Assembly (NCBI GenBank): GCA_963559135.1
Contig: CAUWJP010000013.1
Location: forward strand, 1-64,000
Source: Sellimonas sp963559135
GTDB lineage: Bacteria; Bacillota; Clostridia; Lachnospirales; Lachnospiraceae
Reading direction: 5' to 3'
Length of the DNA: 64,000 nucleotides
Below the pieces are notes generated by a model. That model ran no database searches, had not been told where the DNA came from, and worked only from the letters and a program-made list of their open reading frames with translations. Below, piece after piece: positions 42,431 to 50,719 of this stretch; position 1 is the stretch's first letter; every line of letters begins with the position of its first letter. The position numbers were made by a program, and so were the translations under genes.

Positions 42431-43684
42431 TTACCAGTATCTTCTGTACCATGGACTGCCGTAAACGCTCTGAACCTTTACGACATCTCCCGGCTGCGGT
42501 GCATGAATCATCTGTCCGCCCCCGATATAGATACCAACATGTCCAACATAACATACCACATCTCCCGCCTGCGGACTGGATACTGCTTTACCGCCTGCTC
42601 CAAGGACAGAAGATGTTCTTGCTACGCTGATACCTGCTACACTGTGGCAGTATTTTACAAGACCGGAACAGTCAAGTCCGACACCTGGTGTATTTCCACC
42701 CCATACATACGGTGTTCCCAGACAGCTTCTTGCCGCGCTTACAATCACACTTGCAGCGTTTGCATTACTTGTGCTGGATCCGCTTGAACTGCTGGAACCG
42801 GAACCTGTACTCGGTTTAGATGCAGTACTTCCGCTGCTGGAATTATTGCTGCTAGATGATCCGTTGTTTGACGTTCCGCTGTTGGATGTTCCACTATTAC
42901 CACTATTAGTTGTATTTCCTGAGGATGAACCAGATGATGTATTGCTGCTCTGGTTTCCTGTTGAACCTGACTGATTGGAAGCCGTATTGGAACCGGAGGA
43001 TGAACTAGCCGCCGCTGCTGCCTCTTCCTGCGCTTTTTTCTGAGCTTCCTCCTCTGCCTTTCTCCTCGCCTCTTCTTCTGCTGCTGCCTGAGCAATCGCT
43101 GCCTGAAGCTCCTGATCCAGATTTTCTACTTCTGCCTGTTTTTCTTCCAATGTCTGACTTAAGGATTCCTTCTGGCTTTCAAAAGATGTCTGCATTTCTT
43201 CCAGATTTGCAAGGTCTTCTTCCAGGGATTTTTTCAGTTTTTCGATTTTTTCTGTTGTTTCTACATATTCCTGAAGCTTTTCCCTGTCATAATTATGTAC
43301 GGTTTCAATATAGTCTGCCTGATTCAGAAAGTCTGCAATACTGTTTGATGTAAACAGATCTTCCAGAGCCTGAGTATCGCCCTGTTCATACATATATTTA
43401 ATCCGGACTTTCATCGACTCATACTGCTGTTGCTGCTTTTCCTCAGCTACGGCGAGATCTTCTTTCGCCTTCTGGATTTCTTCGCCTTTGCTGACCAACT
43501 TTTCTTCTGTCTCAGAAATCTTGGAAACCATTGTCTGGAGCTGGGCCTGTACAGACTCGACTTCTTTTTCTTTCTGTTCCTTTTCAGCTTGAATTTCATC
43601 GGTATTCGGTGCCGCATAAACCGGAGTTGCAAGCATTGAGCTAGCCATCAATGCTATCACCAGTCTCTTACCAAATTTGTTCAT
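42431..43684 (-). CDS. Secreted NlpC/P60 peptidoglycan hydrolase with coiled coil
   Basis: A 417-residue exported cell-wall endopeptidase. Signal peptide 1-24 (cleavage after VYA), a long coiled coil of about 26-225 rich in Glu, Lys and Gln (CwlO/PcsB-like), a Ser/Asn/Gly/Thr linker (about 226-305) and a C-terminal NlpC/P60 domain with catalytic Cys339 (LDCSG), His382 (GHVGIYIG) and His394 (IHAP). The coiled coil of such proteins is controlled by FtsEX-type complexes (known for CwlO and PcsB). The linker is low-complexity and a likely site of length change. GGAG precedes the ATG. Confidence 0.93.
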   Translation of the reverse strand: MNKFGKRLVIALMASSMLATPVYAAPNTDEIQAEKEQKEKEVESVQAQLQTMVSKISETEEKLVSKGEEIQKAKEDLAVAEEKQQQQYESMKVRIKYMYEQGDTQALEDLFTSNSIADFLNQADYIETVHNYDREKLQEYVETTEKIEKLKKSLEEDLANLEEMQTSFESQKESLSQTLEEKQAEVENLDQELQAAIAQAAAEEEARRKAEEEAQKKAQEEAAAAASSSSGSNTASNQSGSTGNQSSNTSSGSSSGNTTNSGNSGTSNSGTSNNGSSSSNNSSSGSTASKPSTGSGSSSSSGSSTSNANAASVIVSAARSCLGTPYVWGGNTPGVGLDCSGLVKYCHSVAGISVARTSSVLGAGGKAVSSPQAGDVVCYVGHVGIYIGGGQMIHAPQPGDVVKVQSVYGSPWYRRYW

Positions 43685-43752
43685 TCTCTTCTCTCCTGTC
43701 TAAAACTGCATGTCCGAACTCTTTCGGTCCTTCTTTTTTTACTACAAAAACT

Positions 43753-43781
43753 AGTATATCTTATTCTTTTCTGCTTTGCAA
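43753..43781 (-). promoter_or_regulatory. Promoter of the NlpC/P60 gene
   Basis: Minus strand TTGCAA (43781-43776), 17-bp spacer, TATACT (43758-43753), leaving an untranslated leader of about 60 bases. Confidence 0.6.
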
Positions 43782-43840
43782 TGATTTTTAATAATTTTGT
43801 AACATTTTTTTGTAACGATTCAGGTTTTATAGCTGAATTG

Positions 43841-44719
43841 TTATATCTTTTTTGCGCTCTTCATATTTCTGATCTGCACAAAGAACACCGATGCCACAAA
43901 TGCACAGGCGACAGTAATTACTCCCATCCGTAGCGGTGTACGGAAAATCCATTCATATGCATTCGTCTCAGTCAGAATTACGGAGCCAAGATTTGCTGCA
44001 CAGTGCAGCAGAATCGGCGCTTTAATGCTTTCATACGTCTCGTACACATAGGACAAAATCAGACCAAAGACAAATGCGTACAGAAACTGTACAATATTTC
44101 CATGTACAACGGCAAAAATCAGCGCTGAGAATAAAATAGCCTTTTTTGCATCCACCATATCCCGGATTCTTCTGAAAATCACGCCCCGATACAAGCACTC
44201 TTCCAGAATCGGTACAATCACGCCAAGGCCAAGTACTTCAACAATTACCGGTGAAGCGTAAAGCCCTTCTGTAGTCGTCTGGTAAAAAACGCTAATGCTA
44301 CTGATATTGCTCAGAATCAGAATATTGTTCAGTGCAATCCCTGCCGTTACGCCCAGCATGGCTGTATACAAATATGTCCACGTCGGCGTTTTGGATAAAT
44401 TCTGCTCCGGTACTGTAAACAGTTTCCTGTATTTCTCATCCTTTCTTATCATGTAGATATAAATTGGAAGAGACAGCACTGCCGCCGCCGATGTAATTTC
44501 CGTCGAATGGCTCAGCACAAATGTCAGCGTTTCCTCCATAAATGTCTGAAGCGCAGCCTGGCTTTCGTAAGCCTGAAGCAGATCCTGCGCACGCGCCGTC
44601 ATATAAGCCGCGACAACAACGATATCAACAAGGAAACTGATTCCCCAATAAATCAGAATCGGAATAATGATTCTCGCGAACGGATTTCCCGGCTGCCTGT
44701 TTGGCTGATTATTGAACAT
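43841..44719 (-). CDS. CPBP family intramembrane metalloprotease
   Basis: A 292-residue membrane protein of the CAAX-protease/bacteriocin-processing (Abi) family. The three metal/catalytic motifs are present: EECLYRG.IFRR, FAVVHGN and the late HCAAN. About eight membrane segments; the N-terminal 20 residues are polar and Asn/Gln/Pro-rich. Its ATG overlaps the end of the AlaX-type gene by 11 bases, so it is the last gene of the argS operon. Members process prenylated proteins or bacteriocins or give immunity; here the substrate is unknown. Confidence 0.88.
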   Translation of the reverse strand: MFNNQPNRQPGNPFARIIIPILIYWGISFLVDIVVVAAYMTARAQDLLQAYESQAALQTFMEETLTFVLSHSTEITSAAAVLSLPIYIYMIRKDEKYRKLFTVPEQNLSKTPTWTYLYTAMLGVTAGIALNNILILSNISSISVFYQTTTEGLYASPVIVEVLGLGVIVPILEECLYRGVIFRRIRDMVDAKKAILFSALIFAVVHGNIVQFLYAFVFGLILSYVYETYESIKAPILLHCAANLGSVILTETNAYEWIFRTPLRMGVITVACAFVASVFFVQIRNMKSAKKI

Positions 44720-45875
44720 TGATTATCTCCTCAAAATATGCTTTGATTTCTACTTCGTCGCCTGCAAGAGATCCCTGGATCATGCCCGGCTTTCCGCCGC
44801 CTCTTCCATTGAATCTCTCGTTCAGCTTTTTGCCCAGATCACGAATGTCTCTTTCCCGGCTTCCAATTACATACTGGTACTGCTCTCCCCGTTTCAGGAA
44901 AACACCACACACTGTAACATCTCGTTCCAGAACGTAATTCATCAGCTCCCGGATACCGATCTGATCCAGATCTGTCTCAAACAAGCACTGGCTGTATGTC
45001 CCTTCCGGAACCTGCTGTGCCTTCAAAACAGTCATTTTTCTCTGCAATTCAGTGATCTGATGTTTCTGGTTTTCATTTTCATCCTTCAGTCTCTTCACTG
45101 CCTCCGGAAGCTCATCTTCTTTTGCAGAAAGCATCGCCGAAATCTCTTTCATATCTTTCTCACGCTTTTCGTGATCTGCCAGAGCCCTGTCCCCACTGAC
45201 CATTGTCACGCGGACACCGCCCTTATAATTCATCATGGCGATCACCTTAATCTGTCCGATTTCTCCGGTAGAAGCAACATGAGTGGCACAGCAGGCACAC
45301 CGGTCATACCCCGGAATCCAGACGATTCGCACCTGTCCCTCAATTTCAATCTTGCTTCGGTACTCCATCCCTTCCAGCTCTTCTGCGGACGGATATAGAA
45401 TCTGAACCGGAATATTCTGGTAGACAGCCCGGTTCGCCTCCTGTTCAATCTCCTCCATCTCCTCTTTTGTAACCGGACCATTAAAGTCCATAGTGCACAG
45501 ATCGTCTCCGAGATGGAAGCCTACATTTTGATGTCCGAACCGCTCATGTACCAGTCCCGACAAAATATGTTCTGCTGTATGCTGCTGCATTCTGGAAAAC
45601 CGGATCTTCCAGTCTATCTCTCCGTCAATGCTGCTTCCTGCTTCCACCGGCTCTTCCGTATAATGGATGACTTCCCCGCCTTTCTCCTGTGTATCCGTCA
45701 CACGGATGCCGGAGAGCCATCCAATATCTCCATACTGCCCGCCGCCTTCCGGAAAGAAGGCGGTACGGTCCAGAATCACTTCATATCCATCCCTGCCGGA
45801 TGCTTCCTGGCAGGAACGAACCGTTGCAGTAAAGGTTTTTGTATAAACATCCTGATTATACAGTCGTTCTGTCAT
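44709..45875 (-). CDS. Alanyl-tRNA editing protein, AlaX-like with DHHA1 domain
   Basis: A 388-residue free-standing editing protein that hydrolyses mischarged tRNA-Ala. Zinc ligands are visible in HTAEHIL (two His) and CACCATH. After the AlaRS-like editing domain come a coiled-coil segment (about 235-285) and a C-terminal DHHA1-type region with GRGGGKPGMIQG. The ATG at 45875 is chosen; an upstream ATG 33 bases earlier lies inside argS. The start is only four bases past the argS stop codon, with GGAAAGGA upstream, so the two are coupled. Confidence 0.9.
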   Translation of the reverse strand: MTERLYNQDVYTKTFTATVRSCQEASGRDGYEVILDRTAFFPEGGGQYGDIGWLSGIRVTDTQEKGGEVIHYTEEPVEAGSSIDGEIDWKIRFSRMQQHTAEHILSGLVHERFGHQNVGFHLGDDLCTMDFNGPVTKEEMEEIEQEANRAVYQNIPVQILYPSAEELEGMEYRSKIEIEGQVRIVWIPGYDRCACCATHVASTGEIGQIKVIAMMNYKGGVRVTMVSGDRALADHEKREKDMKEISAMLSAKEDELPEAVKRLKDENENQKHQITELQRKMTVLKAQQVPEGTYSQCLFETDLDQIGIRELMNYVLERDVTVCGVFLKRGEQYQYVIGSRERDIRDLGKKLNERFNGRGGGKPGMIQGSLAGDEVEIKAYFEEIINVQ

Positions 45876-45879
45876 AGCC

Positions 45880-47646
45880 CTACATCCTTTCCGGCGCTTC
45901 AAATCCAAGCAGATTGATGGATGTCTCCAGAATTGTTCTTACCAGGTCAAGCAGTGCGATATATCCCTGCTTCTTCTCCTCATTCTCTTCACCAAGGATT
46001 CTGTTATCATGGTAGAAACGGTTGAAACTGTTTGCAAGATCGTAAATGTAGCCGCAAATCTTATGTGGAGCAAGCTCTTCATATGCCTGTTCCAGAACTG
46101 CCGTAAATTTCGCTGCTTCCAGCATCAGTGCTCTCTCAGAATCGGAGTGTGGTGCTTTTACGGAACATGCACCCAGACTGCCTCCGTTTTCCGAGTATTT
46201 ATTCAGAATGGATTTGATCCGGACAATGGTGTACAGAATATACGGTCCTGTATTTCCTTCAAAAGAAGAGAATTTATCCAGATCAAAAACATAGTCTTTG
46301 GATGCCTGGTTGGAAAGATCTCCGTATTTTAATGCTGCCAGTCCGACCATCTGAGCAGTCTTTTCAGCCTCCTCAGGAGCAACTGTGCGGTTTTCCGTAA
46401 TCTTCTGGTACATCTCTTCATTGATTTCGCGAATCAGATCAGAAAGACGCATCACACCGCCCGCTCTTGTCTTAAACGGCTTTCCGTCTTTTCCATTCAT
46501 TGTTCCAAAACCGATGAAAGTCAGTTTCGTATCCTCTGGAACAATTCCCGTTTTCTTTGCACAGCGGAACACCTGTACAAAGTGGAGTTCCTGACGCTTG
46601 TCCGTCATGTAGATCACTTCATTCGGCTGATACAGCTTTTCTCTTTCCACAAGTGTAGCAAGGTCTGTCGTATCATACAGAGCTGCACCGTCTGATTTCA
46701 GAATCATGCACGGCGGAATTTCCTTCGTATCTGTTTCTTCCTTGACATCTACTACGAGAGCCCCCTGATCCAGATGAGCAAATCCTTTTTCTTTAAGCAT
46801 TTCCACCATATCCGGAATATACGGCTGTGCATCCGCCTCCCCTTTCCAGAGGTCAAATGTTACATTCAGGTTTTCATAATTCTTTTTCAGATCGGCAATC
46901 GATACATTCATGATGTGTCTCCAGAGTGCACGGTATCCTCTTCTGCCGTTCTGAAGTTCGAATGTCGCTTTCAGTGCTTCTTCCTTGTAGTCCTCATGTT
47001 CCTTTGCATAGGCACTTGCATATGGGTAAATCTCTTCCAGATCATTGATCGAAAACGGTGCTTCTTCCGGGTATTCGCCGGTGAACTGCTCATCAAAATA
47101 CGGAAGATCCGGATTCCGTTTCTGAAGCTCCGTAATGACAAGCCCCATCTGGTATCCCCAGTCTCCAAGGTGAACATCCCCAATAACGTCATGTCCTTTA
47201 AACCGAAGAATTCGTTTTAAACATTCCCCAATAATAGCAGACCGCAGATGTCCCACATGAAGTGGCTTTGCTACGTTTGCTCCGCCGTAATCCAAAATGA
47301 TCCGTTTCTTCTCAGATGCATTCTCTACTCCCAGTTTTTCAGACTTTCTCATCTCTTCTGCATAGGAAGAAAGAAACTCTTTTTTCACTTTCATATTGAT
47401 AAATCCCGGATTTACCGCCTGTACATCCTCCAGCGCTTCACTCTTTTGAAGGTGAGTCAGTACATCCCCTGCAATCATAATCGGAGCTTTATGGTAGGTC
47501 TTGGCCGCAGCCATCGCTCCATTGCACTGATATTCACATAAATCCGGACGATTGGATAATGTCACTTTCGCAAAGCTTCCATCATATCCTGCTTTTTCAA
47601 ATGCTGCTTTCATTTCCTCTTCCAGAAAATCTACCAGTTTTTTCAT
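45880..47646 (-). CDS. argS: Arginyl-tRNA synthetase
   Basis: A 588-residue class I synthetase. Seen: N-terminal tRNA-recognition (Add-1) domain, the HIGH-type motif HVGH in GGANVAKPLHVGHLRS near 120-135, and the C-terminal DALR anticodon-binding region. Like many ArgRS it has no canonical KMSKS. Full length for the family. First gene of an operon with an editing protein and a CPBP protease. There is room for only a short leader, so no T-box. Confidence 0.97.
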   Translation of the reverse strand: MKKLVDFLEEEMKAAFEKAGYDGSFAKVTLSNRPDLCEYQCNGAMAAAKTYHKAPIMIAGDVLTHLQKSEALEDVQAVNPGFINMKVKKEFLSSYAEEMRKSEKLGVENASEKKRIILDYGGANVAKPLHVGHLRSAIIGECLKRILRFKGHDVIGDVHLGDWGYQMGLVITELQKRNPDLPYFDEQFTGEYPEEAPFSINDLEEIYPYASAYAKEHEDYKEEALKATFELQNGRRGYRALWRHIMNVSIADLKKNYENLNVTFDLWKGEADAQPYIPDMVEMLKEKGFAHLDQGALVVDVKEETDTKEIPPCMILKSDGAALYDTTDLATLVEREKLYQPNEVIYMTDKRQELHFVQVFRCAKKTGIVPEDTKLTFIGFGTMNGKDGKPFKTRAGGVMRLSDLIREINEEMYQKITENRTVAPEEAEKTAQMVGLAALKYGDLSNQASKDYVFDLDKFSSFEGNTGPYILYTIVRIKSILNKYSENGGSLGACSVKAPHSDSERALMLEAAKFTAVLEQAYEELAPHKICGYIYDLANSFNRFYHDNRILGEENEEKKQGYIALLDLVRTILETSINLLGFEAPERM

Positions 47647-47703
47647 TTCATTCGTCCTTCTTTCTTTATTTCTCTGATTTTTATATAAAATTACGTTCTT
47701 TAT

Positions 47704-47732
47704 ATTCTAACATAGGAAAGAATCTCCAACAA
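47704..47732 (-). promoter_or_regulatory. argS promoter
   Basis: Minus strand TTGTTG (47732-47727), 17-bp spacer, TAGAAT (47709-47704) with an extended TG, about 58 bp before the ATG at 47646. It is back-to-back with the nfo promoter. Confidence 0.5.
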
Positions 47733-47748
47733 CCATATTTTTGCGCAC

Positions 47749-47793
47749 TTGCGCTTTTTTCTGTTTTAGTATATAATAATGAAAATCATTATT
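47749..47793 (+). promoter_or_regulatory. nfo promoter overlapped by a Fur-like box
   Basis: TTGCGC (47749-47754), 17-bp spacer, TATAAT (47772-47777). A 19-bp sequence at 47775-47793 (AATAATGAAAATCATTATT) is a perfect inverted repeat of AATAATGA around three A and matches the classic Fur box at 16 of 19 positions. It overlaps the -10 and the transcription start, the usual place for a repressing Fur-family protein (Fur or PerR). Confidence 0.65.
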
Positions 47794-47812
47794 GTTTTGA
47801 GAGGAAATCACT

Positions 47813-48715
47813 ATGAATAACGAAAAAAGACAAACTCCGCTTCTCGGCTCCCATGTCGGGATGAGTGGAAAAGATATGCTGCTTGGCTCAGCAAAAGAAG
47901 CGGCCTCCTATCAGGCCGATACTTTTATGTTTTATACCGGTGCACCTCAAAATACACGGCGTAAAGATATCAGTGAACTCCGTGTCCCGGAGGCGTGGGA
48001 TTTCATGGACTTACATCATATTTCCGATATTGTCGTCCATGCGCCTTATATTATCAATCTTGGAAATTCTGTGAAACCGGAGACTTTTCAACTTGCGGTC
48101 GAATTTCTCGCTCTGGAAATTGAACGGACTTACGCCTGCAGAAGCCACACACTCATTCTGCATCCGGGTGCCCATGTCGGAGCTGGTGTGGATGCCGGAA
48201 TCTCTCAAGTCGTCAAAGGGCTTAATGAAGTACTGACAAAAGATACTCCGTGTCAGATCGCATTGGAAACGATGGCCGGCAAAGGCTCAGAGCTTGGCCG
48301 CTCCTTTGAAGAACTGGCCCGGATTTATGACGGTGTTACTTATAACGAAAAGCTTCGTGTCTGCTTTGACACCTGCCACACTCATGACAGCGGCTACAAC
48401 ATCCGGAATGATTTTGACGGCGTCATCGAAACCTTTGACCGGATTCTCGGAAAAGACCAGATTGCGGTCTTCCATATCAATGACAGCAAAAATCCGCAAG
48501 GTGCACAGAAAGACCGCCATGCCAATATCGGTCAGGGAGAAATTGGCTTTGAGGCACTTGCCTCTATCGTACACCATCCAGATTTCATGGATGTACCAAA
48601 GATTCTGGAAACACCTTACATTCCTTCCGCCGAAAATCCAAAGAAAACCCTCCCGCCTTACCGCCATGAAATCGAGATGCTCCGAAGCCGCAGATTTTCT
48701 GAAGAACCTGCGTAA
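47813..48715 (+). CDS. nfo: Deoxyribonuclease IV (AP endonuclease)
   Basis: A 300-residue zinc-dependent apurinic/apyrimidinic endonuclease of the EndoIV family, acting in base-excision repair. Metal ligands are in GSHVG, VHAPY, LHPGAH, LETMAG, CFDTCHTHDSGY, FHINDSK and DRHANIGQG. AGAGGA lies eight bases before the ATG. It stands alone, with a Fur-like box over its promoter, which hints at induction by peroxide or iron limitation. Confidence 0.95.
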   Translation: MNNEKRQTPLLGSHVGMSGKDMLLGSAKEAASYQADTFMFYTGAPQNTRRKDISELRVPEAWDFMDLHHISDIVVHAPYIINLGNSVKPETFQLAVEFLALEIERTYACRSHTLILHPGAHVGAGVDAGISQVVKGLNEVLTKDTPCQIALETMAGKGSELGRSFEELARIYDGVTYNEKLRVCFDTCHTHDSGYNIRNDFDGVIETFDRILGKDQIAVFHINDSKNPQGAQKDRHANIGQGEIGFEALASIVHHPDFMDVPKILETPYIPSAENPKKTLPPYRHEIEMLRSRRFSEEPA

Positions 48716-48736
48716 CATTTCCCGGACAACAACAAA

Positions 48737-48765
48737 AAAACCTGTCGGAAAATCCGACAGGTTTT
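48737..48765. terminator. Bidirectional terminator between nfo and tRNA-Arg
   Basis: A perfect 13-bp stem (48737-48749 with 48753-48765), 3-nt loop, A-run on one side and T-run on the other. It ends nfo on the plus strand and the tRNA transcript on the minus strand. Confidence 0.88.
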
Positions 48766-48769
48766 CTTA

Positions 48770-48841
48770 CACACCTAGGCGGATTCGAACCGCCGCACCC
48801 GCCTCCGGAGGGCGGTGCTCTATCCCCTGAGCTATAGGTGT
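48770..48841 (-). tRNA. tRNA-Arg (anticodon CCG)
   Basis: A complete cloverleaf on the minus strand: 7-bp acceptor stem (ACACCTA with TAGGTGT), D stem GCTC/GAGC, 5-bp anticodon stem CCGCC/GGCGG with loop CTCCGGA (anticodon CCG, codon CGG), and T stem GGCGG/CCGCC with loop TTCGAAT. The discriminator is G and CCA is not encoded. 72 bases with a four-base variable loop. Confidence 0.93.
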
Positions 48842-48941
48842 ATTTCTGCGTTATATGAACGCATTGATTATATTACCACAACTTCTACAGATTGTAAAGA
48901 GAAAAATTTCGACTAATTTCCAGATATTTTTCAGTTTTTCA

Positions 48942-48970
48942 TTGAAATTTTTCCTTCTATTCAGTATGAT
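48942..48970 (+). promoter_or_regulatory. xpt promoter
   Basis: TTGAAA (48942-48947), 17-bp spacer, TATGAT (48965-48970), each five of six. The leader to the ATG at 49009 is only about 32 bases, too short for a purine riboswitch. Confidence 0.65.
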
Positions 48971-49008
48971 ATATGTTAAATAAAAAATCTTGTAAGGAAG
49001 GAATTATC

Positions 49009-49584
49009 ATGCAACTTCTTAAAGAACGTATCTTAAAAGACGGGGTTGTCAAGCCTGGAAATGTCCTAAAGGTCGACAGCTTCCTGAATCATCAGATGGA
49101 CATTGACTTAATAAATGAAATCGGAAAGGAATTCCGCAGGCGGTTTCCTTCTGAAAAGATTACAAAAATATTGACAATCGAAGCTTCCGGAATAGGGATC
49201 GCCTGCATCGCGGCACAATATTTTAACGTTCCGGTTGTTTTTGCGAAGAAAGCACAGAGCATCAATATTGACGGTGAGGTTTACCATTCCAAGGTAGAGT
49301 CTTTCACTCACAAACGCACTTACGATGTGATTCTCTCCAAGAAATTCCTTAGACCGGACGATCATGTCCTGATCATTGACGATTTTCTGGCAAACGGATG
49401 TGCGCTTCTCGGGCTGATCTCCATCGTCAAGGATGCGCAGGCTACCATTGAAGGTGCCGGAATCGTTATTGAGAAAGGTTTCCAACAGGGAGGAGACAAA
49501 ATCCGCGATCTTGGTATCCATCTGGAATCTCTGGCAATCATCTCATCTATGACAGATACTTCTCTTACCTTTAAAGAAGATTAG
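49009..49584 (+). CDS. xpt: Xanthine phosphoribosyltransferase
   Basis: A 191-residue purine salvage enzyme converting xanthine and PRPP to XMP. Seen: MQLLKERILKDG start, LTIEASGIGIA, VVFAKK, and the PRPP loop VLIIDDFLANGCA. The ATG at 49009 has AAGGAAGG upstream; the longer frame is not supported. It lies next to a molybdenum hydroxylase operon that may oxidise purines, and in the same window as guaB, the next enzyme step from IMP to XMP. Confidence 0.95.
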   Translation: MQLLKERILKDGVVKPGNVLKVDSFLNHQMDIDLINEIGKEFRRRFPSEKITKILTIEASGIGIACIAAQYFNVPVVFAKKAQSINIDGEVYHSKVESFTHKRTYDVILSKKFLRPDDHVLIIDDFLANGCALLGLISIVKDAQATIEGAGIVIEKGFQQGGDKIRDLGIHLESLAIISSMTDTSLTFKED

Positions 49585-49604
49585 AGTAGACAAATCAGAA
49601 ATTA

Positions 49605-49637
49605 ACAAGGACTGTGCCATCATGGCGCAGTCCTTGT
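49605..49637 (+). terminator. Terminator after xpt
   Basis: A 14-bp stem (49605-49618 with 49624-49637) with one G-T pair, followed by a T-rich stretch. It lies between the convergent xpt and XdhC genes. Confidence 0.75.
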
Positions 49638-49657
49638 TTCTTCTTTCAATCTGTTTT

Positions 49658-50719
49658 CTAGCTGTTCTTTCCTACTTCCATCAGAACTTTCACATGACCT
49701 CCGCATACAAGCCCTTCTTCGGCCGCATCCCGGTTATTCAGATCAGACTCTTCGATTCTCCAGTCCTCTCCCCGTTTCATCATCTCCAACGATGCACGAA
49801 CGATATCCGCCTCCAGCTTTCCTCCACCGATGGTTCCAAAGCATTTCCCAGATTCCGACACAATAAAATGCGTCCCTTCCTTTCTTGGGGCGGACCCTCT
49901 TCTTTCCAGAATCGTGGAAAGTACAAAGCGTTCTCCGTCCTGAAGATTCTCAAGGGCACGACGAAATACTTCATAGCCTGTCTTCATGGAGCATCCTGCC
50001 TTACTTCTCTCCTGAAGAATCTCTGCCATAACAGAGACTGCAATCTCTTCCGGTGTCTGAGCACCGATTTTCAGTCCGATCGGAGCGTGCAGTTTCTCAG
50101 TCCATTCCCGGTCAATCCCGGCTTTTTCCAGTTCTTCCCGCATCATGGCAGATCGCGTCCTGCTTCCCATCATCCCGATATAGTAGGACTCTTTTTTCGC
50201 AATCTCCATCAGACATTTCTGATCGTATGCATGGCCTCTTGTCATGACCACATAGGCTGTATTTTTCTCATCGTTCAAGCTCTGCACTGCCTCATCAAAC
50301 GGGAGACAGATGACCTCATGGGCTCCGCTCTTTTTGGCAAGCTTTGCAAAGTATTCCCGGTCTTCCAGAACGATTGTCCGGATTCCGGCAAAGACGGACA
50401 ACTTCGCCAGTGCATGTCCGACATATCCTGCACCACAGATTACAATCCGGTCTTCTTTTTCTGCTGCTTCCAGAAACAAAAATCCACCGTCCTCATCCCA
50501 ATGCATGGCAGTTCCCAAGATAGATGCCTTGCGATACAATTCCCGGATCCGTTCCTTACTTTTCTCCGGAATCGATTCCGTTTTTTCTTCCTGCAATTCT
50601 TCCGGATTCTTCAAAATCCATGTCCGGATTTCTTTGCCTTTCACTGCCAGATGGACAAGCATCCCTCCGTCTTTCTCATAAAGACTCTTGATCCGGTCTA
50701 AAAACTCTCTGTCTGTCAT
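49658..50719 (-). CDS. XdhC family molybdenum-hydroxylase maturation factor, permuted
   Basis: A 353-residue accessory protein for insertion of the sulfurated or selenated molybdenum cofactor. Domain order is reversed from classic XdhC: the Rossmann domain comes first (VICGAGYVGHALAKL at 93-107, MMGSRTR at 183-189) and the CoxI/XdhC domain comes last (STILERRGSAPRKEG at 268-282, GTIGGGKLE at 295-303, GLVCGGHVKVLME at 336-348). The ATG at 50719 has GGGAG before it and overlaps the YqeC gene by 44 bases. Last gene of the selenium/molybdenum operon. Confidence 0.85.
   Translation of the reverse strand: MTDREFLDRIKSLYEKDGGMLVHLAVKGKEIRTWILKNPEELQEEKTESIPEKSKERIRELYRKASILGTAMHWDEDGGFLFLEAAEKEDRIVICGAGYVGHALAKLSVFAGIRTIVLEDREYFAKLAKKSGAHEVICLPFDEAVQSLNDEKNTAYVVMTRGHAYDQKCLMEIAKKESYYIGMMGSRTRSAMMREELEKAGIDREWTEKLHAPIGLKIGAQTPEEIAVSVMAEILQERSKAGCSMKTGYEVFRRALENLQDGERFVLSTILERRGSAPRKEGTHFIVSESGKCFGTIGGGKLEADIVRASLEMMKRGEDWRIEESDLNNRDAAEEGLVCGGHVKVLMEVGKNS

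Noticed and set aside
42771..43095. Open frames opposite the NlpC/P60 linker and Ser/Asn-rich repeats as a tandem repeat array
   Set aside because: They are shadows of a low-complexity linker; repeats are degenerate at the DNA level and not an array.
47647..47812. T-box leader for argS
   Set aside because: The leader from the likely promoter is about 50 bases, too short, and lacks the T-box core sequence.
48842..49008. Purine riboswitch upstream of xpt
   Set aside because: No three-way junction core was seen and the promoter leaves too short a leader.
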